From JBCDGZ01 sp038750655 (lineage in GTDB: Bacteria; Bacteroidota; Bacteroidia; Chitinophagales; Saprospiraceae), in the NCBI GenBank assembly GCA_038750655.1, contig JBCDGZ010000087.1, forward strand, positions 1 through 33,958: 33,958 nt of DNA, read 5' to 3'. Shown one piece after another: positions 15,924 through 23,598 of the stretch. Within the stretch, counting starts at the first letter, position 1; the number at the start of each line of letters is the position of its first letter. Position numbers and translations under genes: made by a program. Below the pieces are notes generated by a model that worked only from the letters and a program-made list of their open reading frames with translations, did no database searches and was not told the origin of the DNA.

Positions 15924-18900
15924 TTAGTCCCGATCCACATCTGTGTCGGTATCTATGTCCGTATCCACATCGATGTCAATATCAATATCCACGTCCACAT
16001 CCACATCGATATCCACGTCCACATCTACGTCCACATTAATATTGCTGTCTTTGTCCAGAGGAACCTTGATGTCCTCTGTCCAAAATGCATCAGGATCGGT
16101 ATACTTACTTAGATCCAAATCTGTATCCGTGCTGACGTCGACAAAGGGCGCAACAATTTCGGTATCCAATACGGGATGGTCCTCCCAGGAAGGGGACAAT
16201 GCCGGCGTCCCTCCAGCTTTTAAGGCCGCAGTAGCTCCCGTTTGAATAATCGTCACATTATCCGTCACGTTGTCCGTCACATTATCGGTCACATTATCCG
16301 TAACCGTATCGGTGTCAACATCTATATCGACATCCACATCTACGTCAATGTCCGGAGCAATAATATCGACATCTATATCAATATCAATGTCTACATCCAC
16401 ATCGACATCCGTATCGACATCGGTGTCGGTATCCGTATCTGTATCGGTGTCCGTATCCGTATCGGTGTCCACGTCAATATTAGGAGGATCAAACTCTGCT
16501 TCTGGCGCCAGATCGCTATCTATTTCTTCCGGATTAGCCGTATCGGCATCATCGACCTGGTTTTCGGTTTCCTCATTCGACTCATCCGCATCATCTTCCT
16601 GTTGGCTACAATCGCTAGCGGCGGCTCCGGCTACCTGCGCAGAGGAAGCTCCTTCGCATAGCAGTAGCTTCTGAGCATCTCTGAGGGTACGATCAAAAAA
16701 TACACTTCGCCATAACTTAACCAGAGCGTAGACCAAGGCGCCACCGACAATTGCGGAGACCAATGAAGCAATCAGGATAATGGGCCATTTAGGACTAGTG
16801 GTTACCTTACCAATCGGTTGTGTGCTTCCCTTCCAGTTAACAATCCCTGGTGGGTTGCCGCTGGCCCAATAGGAGCCGCTGAAATTCAAGACGCCGTTGC
16901 CTCCTGCAACAAACTGAACTGCACCATTGGCGTATTTATTCCCTTCTGGCGTTCCGGTCTGGTTCGTCCAGGCAATGGTATTGTGTTGCGCATCAAATTG
17001 ATAATTGCTGATCGACTTAGAGGTCGTTCCATCCGATAAGACCAGTTCTACACTGCTGCCACTACTCTGTAAGGTCAGGGTCGTAGGAGAATGGGCAAAG
17101 GTGCCGTAGGTTCCTTCGATGTATTGGGCATTGTACAATCCAATCCAGGAATCAGGTTCGGCATTGACGCCGCTGGACGCCCAGCTTTTAGCACTCCCAC
17201 TTTGAGTCAAAGTGCCACTGAAGGTCCGTTGATTGGTGCTTTTGGCATAGCTGAAAGTGATGGCAAAGCTGGTAGAGGAATCAACGGTTCCCTGAAGCTT
17301 TCCATTAATAAATATGGGATTGCTAACCTGGGTGCTTCCATTGTAGAGCACTGTGGTCTGGCCTGGAGCGGGTACGCCATTAATCGTTAGGCTTGGGCCG
17401 CCGGCGGCGCCAGCGAGCGTCGTCGGATAAGTTCCGGAGAAGCTGCTGAGGTAGTAAGGTGCTATGGTTCCTTTCAGATTTGGATGAGCAGGCTGCTGTG
17501 CACCACTGGCCCAAAAGAAACCTTCCAGGAAGGCTCCACTGGCATCGTTAACATTAAAAATCACCTTACCACTATCATAGGTTCCTCCGTTTCCCGACCA
17601 GGTCAGCATGGCTCCCGAAAAGCTAGCCCCGGTTATTGCGGTCTCCCCAATATGAAGATTAGTTCCATCGAAGAAAACACCGGAAATACTTTTCCAACTT
17701 CCACCGTCATAAGCCTGTGCCATATACTGGCCTTCATAAGGATCGGTATAGCTGGGATCAGCCGCTCCCTTTACGCTGTCTCCATTGATAGTCCCTTTAA
17801 ATTGCGGCCGTTTGTTACTATCGTTTGAAAAAGTAATGGAATTGGATCCCCAGGTTAAGACTTTTCCTTTAAGTGTAAAATTAGTCACCTTGGTATTTCC
17901 CACCATAATATAATCGCTCTCACCAGTATAAGAAGCATTGGGAATAACGATCAGTGTTTGCGTATTCCCTCCCGAGTCCTTATAGTCATACTTAGCCGTC
18001 CAACTACTCAAGGGTAAGGTATCCAGAATGATCTCTACCCCCGTGAAATTATCGGAGGAAGGTTCGCTGCTGCCATCTGGCCAGACTTTACCGGAGAACG
18101 TTCGAGCAGAAGAGGAACTGGGATCAGCAGAGGGGGCAGTGAATACAATGCTTCCACTGTTGGGATTACCATTCCCGGCGTTCCAGCTCAGGGTATTATT
18201 GTTGAAGCTAACAGTAGTCACCGGACTAGCGTTGATGAGAACAGTCGCATTGGCATTGGTGGTTGAACTAGTGCTAATCACCAGACTGTTTTTACCATCT
18301 GTAGTTTGATAAACACCGGCCCAAGCCAGCAGCATGACGGCATTAAAATTATCCAGGGCTCCGACAACATCGGCTAAGGTTACGCCGGTAAATCCATTAC
18401 CGCTGATCCAGTTGTTAATGAACTGAGCCCCAGTAGATCCCCCTTTGTAATTAGTAGCGATCACGCTTTGAAAAGCAAGCCCAAAATGGCTGTTCGTCCA
18501 GACTTTAGCGATGAATGATTCAGGGGCAGAGAGCTGGACAACGGCTCGCTTGACGGCGATTTGCATTCGGCCACTATTGCGGCTACTCAGCATTCTTCTC
18601 TCCCAACTGGAAAGGCCGGGAAAAACGACACTGGATACTGCTTTCTTGGGGTCCTTGTAGAACAGGCTTTGCAGATTAATATCATCCGCCAGGGCCATCA
18701 TAAAATCTCCGGCGCGCGTCTGGGATTGGTACTGGTAATCTTGAGGGACCTCGAAATCTGATAAAGCACGGATGCCGGCCAGCTCTCGCTTGCTGTAGCG
18801 TTCGATGACCCGGCGAGGAGGGTATTTTCGCTTTTTTCCATTCGGCAAGGCCAGGTCCAACTTTTTGGCTTGCTCAATGTTAGTTTCCGACCAATCTTTG

Positions 18901-19748
18901 GGAGGAAGGTAAAAAGTGGAAAGGCCAGTGATGTTGGCGATGTTCTGAGCGTCGTAGAGTTCGCTCAGTTTGTAGACCTCGGCTTTGGGAGGAATGGTGG
19001 GATAACGGGAGGCAATGTAATGGACGATGGGATAATCATCGCCGTAGAATTGCTGTAGGTACTCGATTAGGACATGGAACTTGCGGTTGGTGTAGCCTCG
19101 GCGGCGATAGCCCATTTCTCCAAGTACTCCAACCTGCCAGAGCACCGTATGCAAGGTAGGGTCAGGGCACCTTCCTCGGAGTAACATATCGGTAGCTTCG
19201 AATTGAACCATACCGGGATAGCTGGGGTCGACCCCTAAGTCTGCGCACAAACAATCGAGGGCAGAAATCCCCGGTCGCATCTGTGCGTAGTGCCCCTCTC
19301 TTCTGGCAATCATAATCGCCCGATGAGTAGGCAGCGCAAAGATGCCCGGATGGCCGTAGAAAATGCCAACAACTGATTTGCCCTCTCGGACATAGTACAG
19401 CATCGACTCCGTCATTTGCATGTAGGTGTGGTAACGCGGTTTTCGATCATCATACAAGACGTACAGATCGTAAGCATCTGGTCGAAGTTTTCGGATGTAG
19501 ACCTGCGTCACGGGGTCAGCCACGCAATAGAAAACAGCATCGGCCTGCTCGATGAGCATCTGAGAGCCGTTGGTGAACTCCATAGCTTGTATGCCAGAGC
19601 CAATAATGACTAGGCTACCTTTTGAGCTTTCCGGTGGTTCGTAGTCTACTTGATCGTTTAATTGGTCTGCTTTTGCAGCAATAAGGTGGGCCAGGGAACG
19701 CCAATTGTCATTGGCCTGTTCCCTTGACAGGAATTTTGGGGTTCTCAT
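15924..19748 (-). CDS. Borosin-type peptide alpha-N-methyltransferase fused to beta repeats, TM helix and Asp-X tail
   Basis: From the ATG at 19748 the product has 1274 residues. Residues 44-300 are a tetrapyrrole-methylase-fold domain close to OphMA, the omphalotin backbone N-methyltransferase: GSLVIIGSG, AVFYCVADP, FYGHPGIF, MRPGISALDCLCADLGVDP, then STFYLPPK. Residues Y99, R105 and Y109 match the OphMA catalytic Y66, R72 and Y76. Residues 345-401 resemble the clasp/leader helices that precede the borosin core (DFMMALADD, KDPKKA, PGLSSWERRML). No hydrophobic core peptide ends the chain here. Instead there are about five beta-rich repeats of 90-100 residues (420-975; 'F.G..W.SG...P...N.KG'), a membrane helix (988-1013) and an acidic tail (1050-1274) with two long Asp-Thr/Val/Ile runs. 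A TTG at 19778 overlaps the promoter and is rejected. First gene of a four-gene operon. Confidence 0.85.
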   Translation of the reverse strand: MRTPKFLSREQANDNWRSLAHLIAAKADQLNDQVDYEPPESSKGSLVIIGSGIQAMEFTNGSQMLIEQADAVFYCVADPVTQVYIRKLRPDAYDLYVLYDDRKPRYHTYMQMTESMLYYVREGKSVVGIFYGHPGIFALPTHRAIMIARREGHYAQMRPGISALDCLCADLGVDPSYPGMVQFEATDMLLRGRCPDPTLHTVLWQVGVLGEMGYRRRGYTNRKFHVLIEYLQQFYGDDYPIVHYIASRYPTIPPKAEVYKLSELYDAQNIANITGLSTFYLPPKDWSETNIEQAKKLDLALPNGKKRKYPPRRVIERYSKRELAGIRALSDFEVPQDYQYQSQTRAGDFMMALADDINLQSLFYKDPKKAVSSVVFPGLSSWERRMLSSRNSGRMQIAVKRAVVQLSAPESFIAKVWTNSHFGLAFQSVIATNYKGGSTGAQFINNWISGNGFTGVTLADVVGALDNFNAVMLLAWAGVYQTTDGKNSLVISTSSTTNANATVLINASPVTTVSFNNNTLSWNAGNGNPNSGSIVFTAPSADPSSSSARTFSGKVWPDGSSEPSSDNFTGVEIILDTLPLSSWTAKYDYKDSGGNTQTLIVIPNASYTGESDYIMVGNTKVTNFTLKGKVLTWGSNSITFSNDSNKRPQFKGTINGDSVKGAADPSYTDPYEGQYMAQAYDGGSWKSISGVFFDGTNLHIGETAITGASFSGAMLTWSGNGGTYDSGKVIFNVNDASGAFLEGFFWASGAQQPAHPNLKGTIAPYYLSSFSGTYPTTLAGAAGGPSLTINGVPAPGQTTVLYNGSTQVSNPIFINGKLQGTVDSSTSFAITFSYAKSTNQRTFSGTLTQSGSAKSWASSGVNAEPDSWIGLYNAQYIEGTYGTFAHSPTTLTLQSSGSSVELVLSDGTTSKSISNYQFDAQHNTIAWTNQTGTPEGNKYANGAVQFVAGGNGVLNFSGSYWASGNPPGIVNWKGSTQPIGKVTTSPKWPIILIASLVSAIVGGALVYALVKLWRSVFFDRTLRDAQKLLLCEGASSAQVAGAAASDCSQQEDDADESNEETENQVDDADTANPEEIDSDLAPEAEFDPPNIDVDTDTDTDTDTDTDTDTDVDTDVDVDVDIDIDIDVDIIAPDIDVDVDVDIDVDTDTVTDNVTDNVTDNVTDNVTIIQTGATAALKAGGTPALSPSWEDHPVLDTEIVAPFVDVSTDTDLDLSKYTDPDAFWTEDIKVPLDKDSNINVDVDVDVDIDVDVDVDIDIDIDVDTDIDTDTDVDRD
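15927..16037 (-). repeat. C-terminal Asp-X dipeptide run (6-nt tandem repeats)
   Basis: The last 37 codons of the methyltransferase gene encode alternating Asp and Val, Ile or Thr. At DNA level these are imperfect 6-nt units (GAYRTN-type on the coding strand), so unit gain or loss keeps the frame. Confidence 0.85.
16249..16304 (-). repeat. Tandem 12-nt repeat encoding Asp-Asn-Val-Thr
   Basis: Four to five near-identical 12-nt units encode repeated DNVT, followed by the hydrophobic stretch TIIQTGATAAL. It lies inside the methyltransferase gene between the two Asp-X runs. Confidence 0.85.
16314..16478 (-). repeat. Internal Asp-X dipeptide run (6-nt tandem repeats)
   Basis: About 55 codons encode Asp alternating first with Thr, then Val, then Ile, interrupted once by an Ile-Ile-Ala-Pro. 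The DNA is a degenerate 6-nt tandem array. Confidence 0.85.
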
Positions 19749-19775
19749 TGTATGTTTTTGGTTTTTGGAATTTTT

Positions 19776-19783
19776 CAAAACTA
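19776..19783 (-). promoter_or_regulatory. Predicted -7 box of the borosin-like operon
   Basis: TAGTTTTG on the minus strand matches TAnnTTTG. Transcription would begin near 19769, about 20 nt before the ATG at 19748. The box overlaps an in-frame TTG at 19778, which argues against that codon as the start. No clear -33 TTG. Confidence 0.5.
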
Positions 19784-20065
19784 AAATAATAATGGAACAC
19801 TACATATTCTAATTTTAAGCCATGAATCTTCTCATTTATATAAAAAGTATAATTAATATTTAGCTATGCTTTTTACAATAAATTATAATAAACCAGGCGA
19901 TTCAACTCTAGCTCATCACCAGTTGTTGTACTAATAATATTGATCAGCAATCTTACTAGTTTCCCATTATTGATTCAGAAAATATTACCTTATTTTGTCG
20001 TTCCATCAGTCTGAATAAGCGCAAAAATTTAGGAATAAACCTTATAGTTCGTGTGAAAAATACAC
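19784..20065. other. AT-rich divergent intergenic region
   Basis: I see no gene in this stretch between the borosin-like operon and the kinase gene. It is strongly AT-rich, in contrast to the GC-balanced genes on both sides, and carries divergent promoter boxes at its two ends. Confidence 0.6.
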
Positions 20066-20073
20066 TACCTTTG
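20066..20073 (+). promoter_or_regulatory. Predicted -7 box of the kinase-pfkA operon
   Basis: TACCTTTG matches TAnnTTTG, 23 nt before the ATG at 20097. The -33 region has no exact TTG. Confidence 0.5.
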
Positions 20074-20096
20074 ACTAACCAATTAAAGCAACCAAT

Positions 20097-20966
20097 ATGA
20101 TTCTCATAGTCGATAGTGGCTCTACCAAAGCAGATTGGCGGCTGTTGGCGGCTGATGGCTCTCATCAAACCTTCCACACCCGAGGCTTCAACCCCTTTCT
20201 TCACAGCAGCACCCTTATTGAAACTTCTCTGAGGGAATTATTACTTCCTCAATTACCGTTACAGGAGATTAAGAAAATATTTTACTACGGCGCCGGCTGT
20301 TCGGATGCCTATCGCTGTTCTATTGTCGAAGAAGCCCTACAGCGGCTTTTTCCGGACATACAGGTTCATGTCGATCACGATCTGCTGGCGGCCGCCCGCG
20401 CCCTTTGCGGGCATGAGCCCGGCATCGCTTGTATTCTCGGTACGGGGTCGAACTCCTGCCAGTACGACGGGAAAGTCCTCACTGATCACATTACCAACCT
20501 TGGTCATATCCTCGGTGATGAGGGCAGCGGCTACCACCTCGGCAAGCTGCTGATCCGCTCCTATTTCTACCGCGAAATGCCAACGGACATCCGCGAAGCC
20601 TTTGAGGTCTTCTATCCGCACGGCGAACGAGCCATCCTCAACCAGATTTACGGTAACGATAAGGCCAATGTCTTCTTATCTTCCTTCGCCAAATTTATCG
20701 CAGCACACAAAAAGAACGACTATATCAAGATGCTGGCGGCCCAGGCCTTCACAGAATTTCTCGATCGCCACGTCTGCAAATACGAAAAACATACCGAGTG
20801 GCCTATCTGCTTCATCGGGTCCATCGCTTTTCACTTCCAGGACATTCTCAAAGTAGTGCTTGAAATGAAGGGTATGAAACTGGGCAACATCATTCAAAAA
20901 CCAATCGAAAAACTTACTGCCTTCCACTTTGAAAAAGAGGCCAAGGCCGTCGGAGAACAATCATGA
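20097..20966 (+). CDS. BadF/BadG-family ATPase, N-acetylglucosamine kinase-like
   Basis: The 289-residue protein is an ASKHA-fold kinase: phosphate-1 loop DSGSTKADW at 6-14, HVDHDLLAAARA with candidate catalytic D95, the second phosphate loop LGTGSNS at 114-120, and LGDEGSGYHLGK with the metal/sugar-contact Asp. This is the pattern of eukaryotic NAGK-like and MurK-like proteins of the BadF/BadG/BcrA/BcrD family, which phosphorylate amino sugars such as GlcNAc or MurNAc with ATP. Substrate specificity is inferred. Its stop overlaps the start of pfkA by 4 nt (ATGA), so the two are translationally coupled; together they could feed amino-sugar or peptidoglycan-recycling carbon into glycolysis. 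Confidence 0.88.
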   Translation: MILIVDSGSTKADWRLLAADGSHQTFHTRGFNPFLHSSTLIETSLRELLLPQLPLQEIKKIFYYGAGCSDAYRCSIVEEALQRLFPDIQVHVDHDLLAAARALCGHEPGIACILGTGSNSCQYDGKVLTDHITNLGHILGDEGSGYHLGKLLIRSYFYREMPTDIREAFEVFYPHGERAILNQIYGNDKANVFLSSFAKFIAAHKKNDYIKMLAAQAFTEFLDRHVCKYEKHTEWPICFIGSIAFHFQDILKVVLEMKGMKLGNIIQKPIEKLTAFHFEKEAKAVGEQS

Positions 20967-21949
20967 GTAGTAATAGTATTAAAAGACTGGCGGTCTTTTA
21001 CTCAGGAGGAGATGCACCAGGTATGAACGCGGCCATCCGCGCAGTAGTCAGAACAGCCACTTATCACGACCTACACATTTACGGTATCCATCGCGGTTAT
21101 GAAGGAATGATTGAGGGCGACATCAAACGCTTGGAGACCAAGAATGTGGGAAACATCATCCACCGGGGCGGCACCATCCTCAAAACCGCCCGAAGCGAAC
21201 AGTTCAGAACCAAGGAAGGCCGCAAAATGGCCTACGAATCGCTACTGGCGCACGACATCGACGGTTGCATCGCTATCGGAGGAAATGGCACCTTCACCGG
21301 AGCCGATGTTTTCTCCAAAGAATACGACATTCCCTTTATCGGCATCCCCGGCACCATCGATAATGACCTGTACGGAACCGACTATACCATCGGCTTCGAT
21401 ACCGCCATCAACACGGCCATTGAAGCCGTCGATCGAATCCGAGACACCGCCGATTCTCACAATCGCCTTTTCTTTGTGGAAGTCATGGGGCGCAACTCCG
21501 GGTACATCGCCCTGAACACTGGAATCGGAAGTGGCGCGGGTAGTGTATTGATTCCAGAGAAGGACTCAGACATCGATGCCTTGGTGAATATTTTGAAAAA
21601 AGGCGCGAAGCGGAATAAGCTCTTCAGCCTGGTCATTGTTGCCGAAGGCAATCCGAGTGGTGGAGCCCATGAGATTGCTCGTAAGGTGGAAGAAAAATTC
21701 GACTACTACGACTCGAAGGTCACGGTGATTGGACATATACAGCGAGGAGGCTCCCCTACTTGTATGGACCGTGTCCTGGCCAGCCGACTGGGCTTCGCCG
21801 CCGTGGAAGCACTCAATGCGGGCATCTTCAATGTCATGGTGGGCATCAAGGACAATAAGGTCTCCCATACCCCCTTCGAAGATGCGATCAAAAGGGTAAA
21901 GGAACCGAACGAGGATTTGCTGCGTATGGCGACTATTCTGGCGTTGTAG
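20963..21949 (+). CDS. pfkA: ATP-dependent 6-phosphofructokinase
   Basis: PfkA phosphorylates fructose 6-phosphate at C1, the committed step of glycolysis. Of 328 residues, GGDAPGMNAAIRAVVR opens the ATP fold, PGTIDND at 129-135 contains the catalytic base D133 (E. coli D127), GFDTAINT follows, and the F6P site includes VEVMGRNSGYIAL and GHIQRGGSPTCMDR. The glycine at 109 (E. coli G104) indicates ATP rather than pyrophosphate. The usual GGDGS reads GGNGT, with Asn108 in place of the Asp that helps bind Mg-ATP. Length is normal for the bacterial short form. It is the second gene of a coupled pair. Confidence 0.96.
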   Translation: MSSNSIKRLAVFYSGGDAPGMNAAIRAVVRTATYHDLHIYGIHRGYEGMIEGDIKRLETKNVGNIIHRGGTILKTARSEQFRTKEGRKMAYESLLAHDIDGCIAIGGNGTFTGADVFSKEYDIPFIGIPGTIDNDLYGTDYTIGFDTAINTAIEAVDRIRDTADSHNRLFFVEVMGRNSGYIALNTGIGSGAGSVLIPEKDSDIDALVNILKKGAKRNKLFSLVIVAEGNPSGGAHEIARKVEEKFDYYDSKVTVIGHIQRGGSPTCMDRVLASRLGFAAVEALNAGIFNVMVGIKDNKVSHTPFEDAIKRVKEPNEDLLRMATILAL

Positions 21950-21971
21950 GGAGTTAAAAAACCTCCCCTAC
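21946..21971 (+). terminator. Possible pfkA terminator hairpin
   Basis: GTAGGGAG pairs with CTCCCCTAC (one bulge) around an A-rich loop and overlaps the pfkA stop codon. The following T-run is weak, so the assignment is uncertain. Confidence 0.35.
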
Positions 21972-22146
21972 CACCTTGCAATACCTAGTCTTTTATCAAT
22001 AAAGACTTTACCGCGACACCGACACGACACCAAAGTACGATGGATTTCGTAGACCAAAACCTGCTCCCTATCGAAAAACATACCTCTGCGATAGCTGATT
22101 GATTACTTTCGTATCCACGAATTGTAATCCATCAAATGCTATCAAA

Positions 22147-23598
22147 ATGAGAGTTTTCATCCCTCTATTATCCTTCGTTCTCCTCGTCGCTCAAGGTATT
22201 AAAGCACAAAACATTCAAGTGATCGATAATTTATTGCAGGCCTACAATAAAAACGACCTGCTAGATGGCGCGGTTCTCATTGCCAAAGGAGATGACATTA
22301 TCTACGAAAATGGATTTGGCCACGCTAGCTTGGAATATACTATTCCCAATACCTCTAAAACCAAATTTCGGATAGCTTCCATGACCAAAATTTTTACCGC
22401 AACATTGATTCTTCAATTGGTTGACGAAGGACGGATCAATCTGAACGATAAAATCGGAAAATATTTAAAGGGATTGAACAGCGAGCTGGGAACAAGCGTA
22501 AGCATCAAGAATTTACTCCAGCATACCAGCGGTCTGGAAAGAGAATACCTGAGTAGTGATCCAAGTCCAAAGGCAGACTTTAGCACCTTGGAACTGGTTC
22601 AATTAGTCAACACCAATACCCGCTTCCTTTTTCCCCCCTCAGATTCTTTGTCTTACAGTAATGCTGGCTATGTGTTGCTAGCCGGGGTAATTGAAAATGT
22701 CACTAAGCAACGCTACAGAGAGGTCCTGCAAGAAAGCATATTCTCTCCATTGGAAATGCATGACTCTGGATACGAAAATTCAGAGAAAGAAATGATTCCC
22801 AACTTGGCGACTGGATACCGCTTGAGGCTGGGTACCTATTTAAATACCAGCTCTGTTGGTGTATCCTGGATTCGGGGAAATGGAGGAATCTATTCAACAG
22901 TTGGTGACCTTTTTCGTTTCGATAGGGCACTGAAAAGAGGGCAACTCTTGTCTAAGCAATCTTTTGAATTGATGTTTGAAAAGAGCTTTGTCTATAGTTC
23001 CTTTGCCATGCAATGGCAAGTCTTTGATTCCATAGCTGGCTTCCCTAAAAACTCGTCGAGGTATGCTTTGGCGAGAGGGGCCAGCCCGACCGGTTTTAGA
23101 ACCCAGTGGATTACCGAAGTGGATGGAGATTTCTCTGTATTCATTTTATCCAATCTTGACTACTGCCCGAGAAAAGAGATTGCGGGTAAAATATTTCAAG
23201 CACTGTATAACGAAAAAGACATCGAAATGCCTCGACAATCCTTGGCCGCAAAAACCCTTGAAATCCTTGAGAATGCAGATAAGGAAACGGCCATTGATTT
23301 TTTATCGCAGCAAAAACAGGAAGAGGAGCAGGCGGTTTCGTTGGCCATTAATGAGTTGATGGAATTAGGGTTTCACAAAATAAGAGCGGAACAGGCGTTA
23401 TCCGCCGTTGACTTGTTCTCGATCGCTGATGCATTATTCCCCAATAATCCCGGCATTCTCGTCAGTCTATCGTACGCCTATCTCCAATCTGGTAAAATGG
23501 AAAAAGCTAGACGCTTGTTAGACCGGGTTTTACAAATAGCTCCAGAGGATAGCGATGCTAAGGAAATCCTAGCCGAACTGCAATATTTCGGGTTCTAG
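22147..23598 (+). CDS. Secreted serine beta-lactamase-like hydrolase with TPR-like tail
   Basis: Starting at the ATG at 22147, the 483-residue product has a signal peptide (MRVFIPLLSFVLLVAQGIKAQ). The class C beta-lactamase/D-Ala-D-Ala-peptidase fold shows S78-M-T-K81, the general-base motif Y170-S-N172, and HTSGL near 126-130. The region near GNGGIYSTVGDLFRFDRAL is also typical. A C-terminal stretch (about 395-480) looks like tetratricopeptide repeats (ALFPNNPGILVSLSYAYLQSGKMEKARRLLDRVL). Such proteins are esterases or peptidases of unknown substrate in Bacteroidota; true beta-lactam resistance is not implied. An upstream TTG at 22099 would disrupt the signal peptide. The gene ends in a CTAG shared with the stop of the convergent membrane-protein gene. 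Confidence 0.88.
   Translation: MRVFIPLLSFVLLVAQGIKAQNIQVIDNLLQAYNKNDLLDGAVLIAKGDDIIYENGFGHASLEYTIPNTSKTKFRIASMTKIFTATLILQLVDEGRINLNDKIGKYLKGLNSELGTSVSIKNLLQHTSGLEREYLSSDPSPKADFSTLELVQLVNTNTRFLFPPSDSLSYSNAGYVLLAGVIENVTKQRYREVLQESIFSPLEMHDSGYENSEKEMIPNLATGYRLRLGTYLNTSSVGVSWIRGNGGIYSTVGDLFRFDRALKRGQLLSKQSFELMFEKSFVYSSFAMQWQVFDSIAGFPKNSSRYALARGASPTGFRTQWITEVDGDFSVFILSNLDYCPRKEIAGKIFQALYNEKDIEMPRQSLAAKTLEILENADKETAIDFLSQQKQEEEQAVSLAINELMELGFHKIRAEQALSAVDLFSIADALFPNNPGILVSLSYAYLQSGKMEKARRLLDRVLQIAPEDSDAKEILAELQYFGF

Noticed and set aside
16249..16478. CRISPR-like or non-coding tandem array
   Set aside because: Units are 6 and 12 nt, without spacers, and lie in frame within a coding sequence.
15927..16478. 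Thrombospondin type 3 or RTX calcium repeats
   Set aside because: The strict alternation Asp-Val/Thr/Ile lacks the Gly and Asn positions of those motifs.
15943..16674. Plus-strand open frames rich in Ser-Thr-Val or Ile-Asn
   Set aside because: They are mirror readings of the Asp-X repeats; repeat periodicity keeps all frames open.
19746..19778. TTG start at 19778 for the methyltransferase
   Set aside because: The codon overlaps the TAnnTTTG box; the ATG at 19748 is better placed.
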